DNA of 64,000 bases from JACKAQ01 sp020634975 [NCBI: Calditrichia bacterium]. GTDB taxonomy: Bacteria > Calditrichota > Calditrichia > RBG-13-44-9. The first letter of the stretch is position 1; each line of letters starts with the position of its first letter. Of this stretch, positions 39,878 to 48,604 are shown in pieces. Under the pieces are notes generated by a model. That model searched no databases. It saw only the letters and a list, made by a program, of their open reading frames with translations, and had not been told where the DNA came from. The stretch covers positions 1,240,001-1,304,000 of the forward strand of contig JACKAQ010000001.1 of NCBI GenBank assembly GCA_020634975.1, given 5' to 3'. A program made the translations under genes and the position numbers.

Positions 39878-39888
39878 AATGGTATGGC

Positions 39889-42474
39889 ATGAAAGATTTG
39901 GTTTTAGCGTCATTAGAACAAGCACAAAATGAGAATGAAAGAACCTGGATTATTACCCGTTCTTTGTTAGATGCGTTGCCCAAAAATCTGGCTGAGGCTG
40001 TTTTAGGGGCCGCCGTTCCCCATTGGTTTAATATATCTGTACTGGGCGCGGTCTTGCAAATCTCTGATTCTGAATCCGAAATCATATATTCCAAACTGCA
40101 GGAACTGTCATTTGTCGAGGGGTTTGGTAATTTGGGTCATACTTTACATGATTTAACCCGATCAGCAATAATAAACCATTTGGTAAACACTCAACCTGAA
40201 ATTTTCCATACTTTCAGCAAGCTTGCTTTCGAATATTTTCATCAGTTTGATGATAGTCAACGAACGGCAGAGGCTGTTTATCATTTATTGGTTATACAAG
40301 AGGGGGAAAGAATAAAAGCTTTTGAACGCCAGATGGAAGTTTACCGCGATGAGGAAAATTTTGGCGCTGCAGACAACTTAATTCGAAATGCTAAAGAGTT
40401 AATAGATTTGAATGTTGTAGTTGATGCACGGTTTGCGGCAGAGATCGACAGGCAGGAATATCTTCTGGGTTTGAAGCATCTTAAGCTTGTCAAGAGTGAT
40501 ATGCTCTCTCAGAGAGATCGTGCCCACTTGGAGCAAGCAATCAAAGTTTTCAATCCATTAGAAGATTTAAGAATTTATAAACAATATGATTCAGGTAAAA
40601 TCATAGATAAGGTAATTAAATTAGAGCGTAATTTTCTATCTCAAAAGCTAAAAGAAGCCAGGCAATCTGATGATGCTGCCCGACAAATTATTTGGTTGAG
40701 AGAGCTTGGTAATAAGTTGTTAGAAGATAGGAATTATACTGCTGCATTGAAACAATTTAACGAAGCAATAACTCTTGATAACAAGGACTCCAGTTTAATC
40801 GCCAATCGCGGTGTAGCCTATGGCTCGATAGGTAACTATGAAGCGGCCTTAGCGGATTTTGACAGAGCGATAGAGTTAGATGAAAAGTATATCAGTGCCA
40901 TCGCCAACCGTGGTGTAACCTATCAATTGATGGGTAACTATGAAGCGGCCCTAGCAGATTTTGACAAAGCGATAGAGTTAGATAAGAAAAATGCTGGGAT
41001 AATCGCTCTACGCGGTGAAACCTATGGATTGATGAGCAGCTATGAAGCCGCCCTGGCGGATTTCGACAGAGCAATAAAGTTAGATGAGAAGTATGCCTGG
41101 GCAATTGTCCGTCGTGGTGAAACCCATCGATTGATGGGCAACTATGAAGCCGCCCTGGTGGATTTTGGCAGAGCAATTGAGTTGGATGAGAAGGATGCCT
41201 GGGCAATCGCTAACCGCGGTGTGACCTATGCCTCGATTGGTATTTATGAATTGGCCTTAGCGGATTTTGGCAAAGCAATTGAGTTGGATGAGAAGTATAT
41301 CTGGGCAATCACCCGTCGCGGTGTTACCTATCGGTTGGTGGGTAACTATGAGGCCGCTCTGGCGGATTTTAACAAAACGTTAGAATTGGATGAGAATAAT
41401 GCTGAGGTAATTGGACGTCGCGGTGAAATCTATGGAATGATGGGTAATTATGAGGCGGCTCTGGCAGACTTAGACAGGGCGATAGAGCTGAATGGAAAGA
41501 ATGCTTGGGCGATTGTACAGCGCGGTGTAACCTACAGGTTGATGGGTAACTATGAATTGGCCTTAGCGGATTTTGACAGAGCAATAGAGTTGGATGAAAA
41601 GTATACCTGGGCAATTGTCCATCGCGGTGAAACCTATCGATTGATGGGTATCTATGAGGCTGCCCTGGCAGATTTTGACATAGCAATTGAGTTAGATGAG
41701 AAGTATACTTGGGCAATTGCCCTCCGTGGTGCAACCTATCAGTTGATGGGTAACTATGAAGCGGCTTTAACGGATTTTGACAGAGCAATTGAGTTGGATA
41801 AAGAATATGCTTGGGCAATCGCCAATCGAGGAATAACCTATGGGTCGATGAATAAATATGAATTGGCACTTGAGGACTTAGACAAGGCGATATCCTTGAA
41901 TCAAAATTTCTCTTTAGCCATTGTCAACCGCGGTATAACTAATAGATTGATAGGTAATTATGAAGCGGCATTAGAGGACTTTAAAAACGCAATCGAGTTA
42001 GATGAAAAAAATGATAATGCCATAGCAGGTCGCGGGTTGATCTACCTATTTCTCGGTAATTACTTGGCAGCATTGAATGATATTAATAGAGCTATTACAC
42101 TGGATGAAAATTTTGACTTTTATTACTTCATTCGAGGATTAATATATTTGTATACTGGCGATTCTAATAAGGCTGAATCTGATTTAAACAAATCTATATT
42201 TTTAGCTGAACAATCATCCTTAAAGTATCCAAATGATGAAAGTAAATATTTTAATATGGCTTTATACAATTTAGCATTAAATAAGGGTGACAAAGCCAAA
42301 CGATTGTATTCCGAGGCAATTGAATCTAAGCCTGCCAGACCATATCTTCAGAAGTCAATTTCTGATTTATCCGACTTTTTAAAGTTGTTTCCTGAACATG
42401 AATTGGCAAATGAGATCAGGAGCAATTTGCAAAAGGTTTTGGATGAAAGACTAAATTCCAAATCGGGATACTGA
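39889..42474 (+). CDS. winged-helix plus 15-unit TPR protein, C-terminal half of the STAND system
   Basis: 861 residues from ATG 39889, but this ATG has no ribosome site and the frame is open upstream to the slippery site, so it may be translated mainly by frameshift from the previous gene. Residues 1-115 look like the winged-helix region that normally follows a STAND NTPase (LASLEQAQNENERTWIITRSLLDALP, FNISVLGAVLQISDSESEIIYSKLQELSFVE). Residues about 115-280 are helical. Residues about 283-790 hold about 15 tandem 34-residue TPRs with consensus AIANRGVTYRLMGNYEAALA and DFDRAIELDEKY. TPRs would sense the trigger or bind a partner. Confidence 0.85.
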   Translation: MKDLVLASLEQAQNENERTWIITRSLLDALPKNLAEAVLGAAVPHWFNISVLGAVLQISDSESEIIYSKLQELSFVEGFGNLGHTLHDLTRSAIINHLVNTQPEIFHTFSKLAFEYFHQFDDSQRTAEAVYHLLVIQEGERIKAFERQMEVYRDEENFGAADNLIRNAKELIDLNVVVDARFAAEIDRQEYLLGLKHLKLVKSDMLSQRDRAHLEQAIKVFNPLEDLRIYKQYDSGKIIDKVIKLERNFLSQKLKEARQSDDAARQIIWLRELGNKLLEDRNYTAALKQFNEAITLDNKDSSLIANRGVAYGSIGNYEAALADFDRAIELDEKYISAIANRGVTYQLMGNYEAALADFDKAIELDKKNAGIIALRGETYGLMSSYEAALADFDRAIKLDEKYAWAIVRRGETHRLMGNYEAALVDFGRAIELDEKDAWAIANRGVTYASIGIYELALADFGKAIELDEKYIWAITRRGVTYRLVGNYEAALADFNKTLELDENNAEVIGRRGEIYGMMGNYEAALADLDRAIELNGKNAWAIVQRGVTYRLMGNYELALADFDRAIELDEKYTWAIVHRGETYRLMGIYEAALADFDIAIELDEKYTWAIALRGATYQLMGNYEAALTDFDRAIELDKEYAWAIANRGITYGSMNKYELALEDLDKAISLNQNFSLAIVNRGITNRLIGNYEAALEDFKNAIELDEKNDNAIAGRGLIYLFLGNYLAALNDINRAITLDENFDFYYFIRGLIYLYTGDSNKAESDLNKSIFLAEQSSLKYPNDESKYFNMALYNLALNKGDKAKRLYSEAIESKPARPYLQKSISDLSDFLKLFPEHELANEIRSNLQKVLDERLNSKSGY
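40741..42200 (+). repeat. tandem 102-bp repeats encoding TPRs
   Basis: About 15 consecutive 102-bp units, each coding for a 34-residue TPR. The central ten are strongly alike at DNA level as well (recurring AACTATGAAGC and GACAGAGCAAT), which suggests recent duplication and makes the array prone to change in unit number or mis-assembly. Confidence 0.85.
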
Positions 42475-42532
42475 ATCGTTGACCAATTCATTTGCTTGAT
42501 TTGATAAGTCCAACAATCTTTTGGTTTTACAA

Positions 42533-44872
42533 TTATCTGAGATAATAGTGAAATTTCGAATACCGCCCCGCTACTTTATCCTCATTTTTTAAATTGCCTT
42601 TACGCATGTCCCCAATGATGCTTTTTATCTTATCATCATTAATTCCTCTTCTTTCATCTGTAGTTATCAGCATATCGGTTATTTTCAACGAATCGTATTT
42701 TTCTTTCTTCCATTTCCACTGTTCTTCATATTTTCTATTGCCGAGTTTACCCAAGTGCTCCCAATAGAAGGTATGTCCGTTATCTGTGATTATTGTGAAA
42801 TCCGTTTTAATGTTTATTTCTTCACCGTCAACAATAGGATGTTTTTCATAATAAAACGTAAAGCCATTTTCACCAAACTTTTCACGGAAGTGCATCAAAT
42901 TCCGGTAAATAATATATTCAGCCCGTGATTGGACATATGTATTCGATTCAGGTTCTAATGAAAAATCCCAATATGGTATACCTAGTAAAGAGGTTTTTCG
43001 CGTTTCTGTGTAAGAGCGTCTACGAATTTTCTCAAAGATGCTATTTTTAATTTCACTGGTTGGTTCACCTTCAACAAGCAGCGTAACAGTCTGCTTTGAT
43101 CGCGTAAGAGCTGTGTAAAATAACTCTTTTGATAAAAGTGTCAGCCGTTTGGGAAGAATCAGTATTACATGGTCAAATCCGCTCCCTTGGGCTTTGTGAA
43201 TGGTAATACAAAAAGCCAGCTCAAGCATATTCAAGTCAAAATTTTTGATACTCAATTCTTCATTGTCTAGCTCAGAAAATGAGACACAAACCTTTTTTTT
43301 GTTTTCATAAATGATACCCATAGAGCCATTTGATAGCGATAATTGACCCTTGTGATATAGATTCTTATTTTGAATTAACTTATCTCCACTCTTAAACATA
43401 ATCCTTTGTTTGGAAAGATATGGCACATTACTTTTAAATTTGTCTTGAATAGTGTGATTTATTTTTATGGTTCCATACATACCTGTTCTGTAAGGTGTAA
43501 GTATTTGAAATTTATCAGTTTTGAAATGATTTGGGTTATCGAAATCAATTTTTATATCTGGGTTCAGACCTAAGAACGAATTAAGGTTCTCATAAATATC
43601 AGAATCAAACTCTCCTATCATAAGCAATTGATGTTTAATCAACTCTATGAGTTGGGCATTGTTATTCCAAAACAAAATCTTAAACCGCCCTTTGTCGAGT
43701 TCTCCTTTTGAAGCACTTAACAACAGGTCTTCATAATTCATGTTTTCACCGGAATAGATTTTACTGAACTCCAGAACACTGTTATCAGATTCCTGTCGAC
43801 AATTGGATTCCAGTTCTACTATATTATTCTCATAATCGGGCATTGAGTTGAGTTGTGCTATGATGTCAATAAATACCTTGCCAAAACCAATCGGGGGTAA
43901 CTGATATTTATCACCTACCAAGATTAAGCGCTTAAATAAGGGATTTTTTGGATTGAATAACTTAATCAAATCTCTGAATTTCAGCAAATCAACCATTGAC
44001 ATTTCGTCAACAATAAGATTGTTATATGAATCCGGGCGATCTTTCTCATTTTCAACATCAGTTAAAAACTTATCGATTGTTTTCGTTTTTATGCCCTTAT
44101 ATTCAGGATCAGTGCTCAAACGAAGCGTTGCTTTACCTGTGGGAGCCAAAAGTAAATACTTTTCATTTTGTGCATCAAGCTCTTTTATTATGTTCAACAG
44201 TTCATGGGATTTACCAGAACCCGGAGAGCCAGCCAATACATAGAAGCTTTTTCTGAAGATTTGTTCATATAGCTTTTTCCTCTCACTTATGAACGAATGT
44301 TCATCAAAACGATCTCGGAGTTTGGAAGACAGTTTTTGGCATGAGGCAGCCATGTATTTCGAGAAATTAGTATACTCTTGATCGTAATCGCTTCTTTCCA
44401 AAAGTGTGTTAATGAATTGTGAAATTTTCGCTTCAGCTAAATAAAGTTCTTCCAGATAGAAATATTTCTTATCCGCATGATCCACAATTTCAAGCTTTTC
44501 ACTGAGGTGTTTTGTTTGCTCCTCATCCAATTCAAACAGATACCGATCAGGAATTTTATAATCATCTCCCATATTATAAAATAAGGGGTATGTGCTTAGT
44601 TGTTTTTCAATAGATTCAGCTTCGTCAAAGCAGTGACCAAATTGTTCCAAGTTATTTAGATGATCAATGATTAAAGCTCTGATACGACGGATATCAGTGG
44701 TTCTCATTTTTCTTTGCAAACTCGTCCGTTGCAAAAACTGTCTATGGGGGTAGTATGCTATGTCAATTTTAAATAGCTCTATGTTAATATCAATTCTTTC
44801 ACCGGTATTTGGATCAACAGAATTTTCGTCCGGTATATATTCTTCGTATAGTAAATAAGGATTACGGCATAA
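42533..44872 (-). pseudogene. RecD-like SF1 helicase with nuclease-like C-terminus, 5'-truncated by an IS
   Basis: The open frame runs from the IS border at 44872 without a native start (a start at ATG 44707 would give 724 residues). Helicase motifs are intact: Walker A AGSPGSGKS, IVDEMSMVD, LVGDKYQLPPIG, ITIHKAQGSGFDHVIL and ALTRSKQ. The last 130 residues (INIKTDFTIITDNGHTFYWEHLGKLGN) resemble a PD-(D/E)xK nuclease core. Upstream of 44734 the frame encodes NPYLLYEEYIPDEN and FKIDIAYYPHRQF, which look like conserved N-terminal sequence, so real coding was cut by the element at 44873. Probably a defence or repair enzyme. Whether the remnant is expressed is unknown. Confidence 0.75.
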
Positions 44873-45451
44873 GGTAGTGCGTCATTTTGATTGATATAAT
44901 TCTTTATTTTCGTATATTTCACCTAAAAGAGGTGAATCATGATCACAGAGAATTTCAAATGCAGAAAATGCCAGTCTACAAATGTTGTCAAAAATGGTTC
45001 AAATGCTTCCGGTAACCCGAAATTCAAATGCAATGACTGTGGGTTTACCGGAGTCATCAAATCCTTGCGAAAATCCGATGAAGTGAAGGAGCAATTGATC
45101 AAGGCAGCACAGGAACGTGTTTCCTCCCGGGGGCTTGGTCGAATGTTCGGTGTCTCCGGTAATACTGCCCTTCGTTGGATTAAAAAAGCTCAGGCACTGC
45201 CTGATATTTGTAAAACACTGATGCCTTACCTGAAAGGCGATGTGCTCGAATTAGATGAGTTATGGTCATTTGTCAGTCAGAAATCCGACAAACGCTGGGT
45301 CTGGATTGCTTTATGTCGCAGAACCCGCCAGATCGTTGCTTATCATATCGGCGACCGGGATGAGATCAGTTGCCGGCAGTTTCGAAAGCAGATACCGAAG
45401 CAATATCGAAAAAGCCGGATTTACTCAGACTATTGGGAAGCCTATCAAAGC
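44873..45451 (+). mobile_element. IS1-like element, right part lost
   Basis: Begins near GGTAGTGCGTCATTTTG (44873), which I take as the left end because the helicase frame breaks exactly there. It contains a transposase start at 44939 and is cut at 45452 by the IS5-like element. No matching right end or remaining IS1 coding follows the IS5 copy, so an adjacent deletion or rearrangement also occurred. Confidence 0.65.
44918..44936 (+). promoter_or_regulatory. hairpin covering the ribosome site of the IS1-like transposase
   Basis: TTCACCT (44918-44924) pairs with AGGTGAA (44930-44936) across a 5-base loop. The second arm is the ribosome site of the transposase ATG at 44939, so the hairpin would limit translation, as known for several IS elements. 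Confidence 0.5.
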
Positions 45452-45532
45452 GGGCTTTGTTGCATAATTCAACTAAGTGTGATCTACCTTGCCGCCATCG
45501 CGCGGATCAGTCGTTCACCATATAACTTTTAG
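44939..45532 (+). pseudogene. IS1-family transposase, truncated
   Basis: The first 171 codons are IS1-type: a zinc ribbon (FKCRKCQSTNVVKNGS..GNPKFKCNDCGF), a helix-turn-helix (GLGRMFGVSGNTALRWIKKA) and the first part of the DDE domain (LELDELWSFV, then IYSDYWEAY). From 45452 the frame reads IS5-like terminal sequence and ends by chance at 45532. The catalytic C-terminus is missing, so it cannot transpose by itself. Confidence 0.85.
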
Positions 45533-46513
45533 GCATTCCCAAATGCGTCATTTTGTTCAATACCGAGCAGCGAATAAAAGCCTCAGTTGCCTGATGCTCA
45601 AACAGCCGGTTGCTCAAGCTGTCTCCAAAGAGGGTTTTCAATCGGTATATGACATTTTCGGCAATGCTGCGACGGTGATAACCGCTGGTTTTCTTCCAGG
45701 CTGCCTTGCCCATTTTCCTTATCGCTCTGAGAATTTCATCCCTGGGCAACGTCGCTTTTGCAGTGTTTCCATGTTGTCTGATGCGACTCCTTTTCGAGGT
45801 GGTATCGTTGCCTTTGCTCCCCGCTCCGCGATCGCCTCGTGGTTATCCCAACTATCGTAAGCACCGTCACCGCTTACCTGTGCAATCGGCTCTTCGATCG
45901 AATTCAACATCTCTGGCAGTTGTTCGCCATCGCCACCATCGGCTTCGGTAAAAATCGAAACCAATATTTCACTACTACCTTCGTCAATGGCCAAGTGCAA
46001 TTTTCTCCAGGTGCGTCTTTTGCTATAGCCATGTTGTCGTATTTTCCACTCTCCCTCGCCAAAGATCTTCAGCCCGGTAGCATCAACCACTACGTGAAGC
46101 GATTGCCCACTATGAGTGCGTGGCAGTTGAACCTCCAGGCTCAGTTGGCGACGGCAAAGCGCATGTAATCCGGGTTTTCAAAGGCAGATTCATCAACGTA
46201 ATCATGGAACCGACCAATCCCTGAGTCGCCCGCAGCGGCAACTTGAAAATGGCCCGCAGGCTCAACGCCGTTTCAATGGCAATATCAGAATAAGTGCCCG
46301 GGCGACCACGTTTACCGGTCTTATCAATCGCATTCCATTTTTGATCGCTGCTTCATTAAACCAAATTGTCAAGCTGCCACGTTCGATCAAGGAACGGTTA
46401 TAGGACGACCAGTTGGATACTCTATAGGATTTCTTTGCTGCCATGGGATATCACCTGTGTTAATATGATGGCCAAGAATATCCGTGTTTAATCTGAATTA
46501 TGCAACAATGCCC
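45452..46513 (-). mobile_element. IS5-family-like element
   Basis: 1,062 bp bounded by inverted repeats GGGCTTTGTTGCATAATTCA (45452-45471) and its near-complement ending GCAACAATGCCC (46513), 19 of 20 bases matching. The transposase is on the minus strand and broken. No target duplication is visible because the two flanks come from different sequences. Confidence 0.85.
45507..46444 (-). pseudogene. IS5-family transposase, frameshifted
   Basis: Starts at ATG 46444 (MAAKKSYRVSNWSSYNRSLIERGSLTIWF, the usual IS5 N-terminus) and ends at 45507. Pieces are in at least two frames: the N-terminal part, a stretch that would read TYSDIAIETALSLRAIFKLPL in another frame, a central DDE part (VDATGLKIFGEGEW, VSGDGAYDS), and the end (AENVIYRLKTLFGDSL). 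At least three indels are needed to join them, so it is inactive unless the sequence is faulty. Confidence 0.85.
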
Positions 46514-46587
46514 TAGAAACCCACCAGATCCGCCAATTGCTGTGGATGGATCAGGAGAACCTTAATCAATATTTTACAAAGGAGTGA
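46514..46587 (+). pseudogene. 3' remnant of an unidentified gene
   Basis: After the IS5 border the + strand reads ETHQIRQLLWMDQENLNQYFTKE then TGA (46585-46587). It looks like the C-terminus of a gene whose 5' part was removed by the IS insertion or deletion. It does not match the IS1 transposase. The next gene starts a few bases later, suggesting it once belonged to that operon. Confidence 0.4.
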
Positions 46588-46592
46588 TGGTC

Positions 46593-47495
46593 ATGATAAC
46601 ACCCGTTTACCACCAATATCTTGACGCCTTGTTTCTGGCGCACTGGGCAAAAACCTGCCGGAAGCGCTCAGCGGGCAACGACCGTCGAAAAACGCTGGAA
46701 GCAGTGGAATTTCAGGTGGATGAAGTTGCCAAAGCGCTGCAAACGTATCCGCTGCATGTCTTTCCGGATCGGGAATCGCTGATCATCTACGCAAAACGTC
46801 TGTTTGATGAAACGCCGCGAATCCCCCGGCGACCGAAAACGCCGCCGGACAATGCCGTTCGGATACTGTATTCGTCCCGGCTGCGCCGTTCCATAGAATG
46901 TCTGGCGCTGCTGAAATATGAGCGTGCGGAAATTGAATTGCTGTTGCGCAACAACGACATTCTTGACACCGAACAGGAAGACAGCGGGGTGGGAGTATAT
47001 CTCGACTGGTTTTTTAATATCACCGAGCTACCAGATCCGGACAAACATCTCTTCTTTACCGAAGCACAGAAGGTGAGCTATTACAGCCTCCACTGCGCGA
47101 TTTTCTGGGGGACCATTGACGACCGGATTGCCCTGACGGCCCTGGATCTCGCCGCAGATGCCGTATCAATATCGGACTTTATAATGCAAACCATAAAAAT
47201 GCTCATGCACCAAATGCAGGATGCCGCGTTTGTTCGCAATCTCACCCACGTCCAGAAATATTCCCAGACGCTTTCGCAACTGGCCAATACTTATGCCCGT
47301 TTGAGTGGCAATAGTGATGAACCACAGGAATCCCTGGCAGACTACGTCAGACTTATTGAGCCGGAGCCAAGTCCTTATAAGAAAACGCTTGAGGAAATCC
47401 ATGAACACAACCGGATCGTTCAGGAATATTGCAAGCGGAATGGTAATGTTGATTTTTCACAACTCTCGGACAAGTTGCCTCCGGTCAGTGAGTAG
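46593..47495 (+). CDS. uncharacterised helical protein
   Basis: 300 residues from ATG 46593, chosen for AAAGGAGTG eight bases upstream (GTG 46584 and ATG 46587 are alternatives). The sequence is largely helical and charged (KTLEAVEFQVDEVAKALQ, LYSSRLRRSIECLALLKYERAEIELLLRNNDI, LADYVRLIEPEPSPYKKTLEEIHEHNRIV). The middle, where residues spell LALLKYERAEIELLL, has the look of a small helix-turn-helix, but I do not recognise a family. Codon use is more GC-rich than the trypsin block. It is followed by two hairpins and the RecB-like gene in the same direction. Confidence 0.7.
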   Translation: MITPVYHQYLDALFLAHWAKTCRKRSAGNDRRKTLEAVEFQVDEVAKALQTYPLHVFPDRESLIIYAKRLFDETPRIPRRPKTPPDNAVRILYSSRLRRSIECLALLKYERAEIELLLRNNDILDTEQEDSGVGVYLDWFFNITELPDPDKHLFFTEAQKVSYYSLHCAIFWGTIDDRIALTALDLAADAVSISDFIMQTIKMLMHQMQDAAFVRNLTHVQKYSQTLSQLANTYARLSGNSDEPQESLADYVRLIEPEPSPYKKTLEEIHEHNRIVQEYCKRNGNVDFSQLSDKLPPVSE

Positions 47496-47503
47496 CCGGA
47501 CAG

Positions 47504-47593
47504 ATTACCCTCCCGCCGAAGTTTACAGGGAGGGTAATTGCTCCAAAAATATGTCTTCATACAGTGATAGAAAAACCGTTTTTCTATCACTGT
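47504..47593. repeat. two adjacent perfect hairpins
   Basis: Hairpin 1: ATTACCCTCCC / GGGAGGGTAAT (47504-47514, 47528-47538), 11 bp, 13-base loop. Hairpin 2: ACAGTGATAGAAAAA / TTTTTCTATCACTGT (47561-47575, 47579-47593), 15 bp, 3-base loop. Neither has a following T-run of normal length. They lie between the unknown gene and the RecB-like gene. Confidence 0.8.
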
Positions 47594-47662
47594 AATTTCT
47601 TGCCGTAATGTCCCGCCCATATTCAGATTTTTTAACATCCCAGTCATTTACCGGAGGTTTTC

Positions 47663-48523
47663 ATGTCTCTTTATAGCAATTTCGAACTTCGCCAGTCGGT
47701 TATCAACGATTATCTGAACTGTCCCCTGCTTTTCCACTTCAAGCATGTTCAGGGCATTCGCCCGCGCTGGCGCCATCCATCCGCATTGCACGGCACCACC
47801 CTGCACATGCTGCTTTACCTGATCCATCAGGTGGGCTGGATCAAAGATCTTCGCGCACACTATCTGTCAAACTTCAAGTTTCTGGAGTTTCAATACAAAC
47901 CCGACTGCGAGATACCCGTTTACTGGAAAGAAGGTCGCCAGAAGCAATTGGAGGCTTACTGGAACAATGCGGAAGAAATCCTGACCGGTTATTGGAACCG
48001 CCCGGAGAACCGTCATGCGGTCGTCCTGTATGCCGAACAGTATTTCCGGGTGCGCATCGGTCGCTATCAGTTCACCGGGACCATCAACCAGGTGCGCAGA
48101 AACGTTCTGGATGATATTGAATTGGTGGACTTTAGTTCATCCCGGTATGCGCCCACCATTGCCGGTCTGTATAATGATCTGCAGTTGAATCTCTATGCCT
48201 ATGCCATGGCGAACGGCGAATTTCTCACCGCCAATGGCTGGCAGCCGGCAGATTGCCCGGCGACATTCCTGTGCCGCTATCATTTGCGGGGGCATGAGCT
48301 GCGTCGCAAAACCAGCAAGGCAGGCAGAGCCGGAGAAGAGAAACTCGCGGAGCCGCTGTTCCGGGTCGCCGGCAGGGCGCAGCGCCTGTCGGATTTCAAA
48401 TATGAAATACTGCGTCTGGTTGAGGATCTTTCCAAAGGGGTTCAGTATCCCAATCCCAATTTCTGCCCATTCTGCCCTTATACGAATATCTGCATGAAGC
48501 GCGAGATCATCGCCAGGGGATAA
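47663..48523 (+). CDS. RecB/Cas4-like PD-(D/E)xK protein with altered catalytic residues
   Basis: 286 residues, ribosome site TTACCGGAGGTTTTC. It has the frame of a RecB-family nuclease with iron-sulfur cysteines: NDYLNCPLLFHFKHV at the N-terminus, CPFCPYTNICMK at the C-terminus, GTTLHMLLYL, and YNDLQLNLYAYA. At the catalytic core, where active members have G.(I/V)D.. and (V/I)D(Y/F)KT, it reads FTGTINQV and ELVDFSSSR, so the first Asp is Asn and the Lys is Ser. It may bind DNA without cutting it. It lies between an unknown gene and an integrase, suggesting a role in the mobility or defence of that element. Confidence 0.75.
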   Translation: MSLYSNFELRQSVINDYLNCPLLFHFKHVQGIRPRWRHPSALHGTTLHMLLYLIHQVGWIKDLRAHYLSNFKFLEFQYKPDCEIPVYWKEGRQKQLEAYWNNAEEILTGYWNRPENRHAVVLYAEQYFRVRIGRYQFTGTINQVRRNVLDDIELVDFSSSRYAPTIAGLYNDLQLNLYAYAMANGEFLTANGWQPADCPATFLCRYHLRGHELRRKTSKAGRAGEEKLAEPLFRVAGRAQRLSDFKYEILRLVEDLSKGVQYPNPNFCPFCPYTNICMKREIIARG

Positions 48524-48604
48524 GAAACAAACCCGCATCACAAATTTCATCCTACCCAATATTAATCAAAACAACATCTTATCCATACCAAACAAGGGGG
48601 TACC

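Noticed and set aside
40741-42200. Regular repeats considered as a CRISPR array
   Set aside because: Units are 102 bp, coding and without unique spacers; they are TPR codon repeats.
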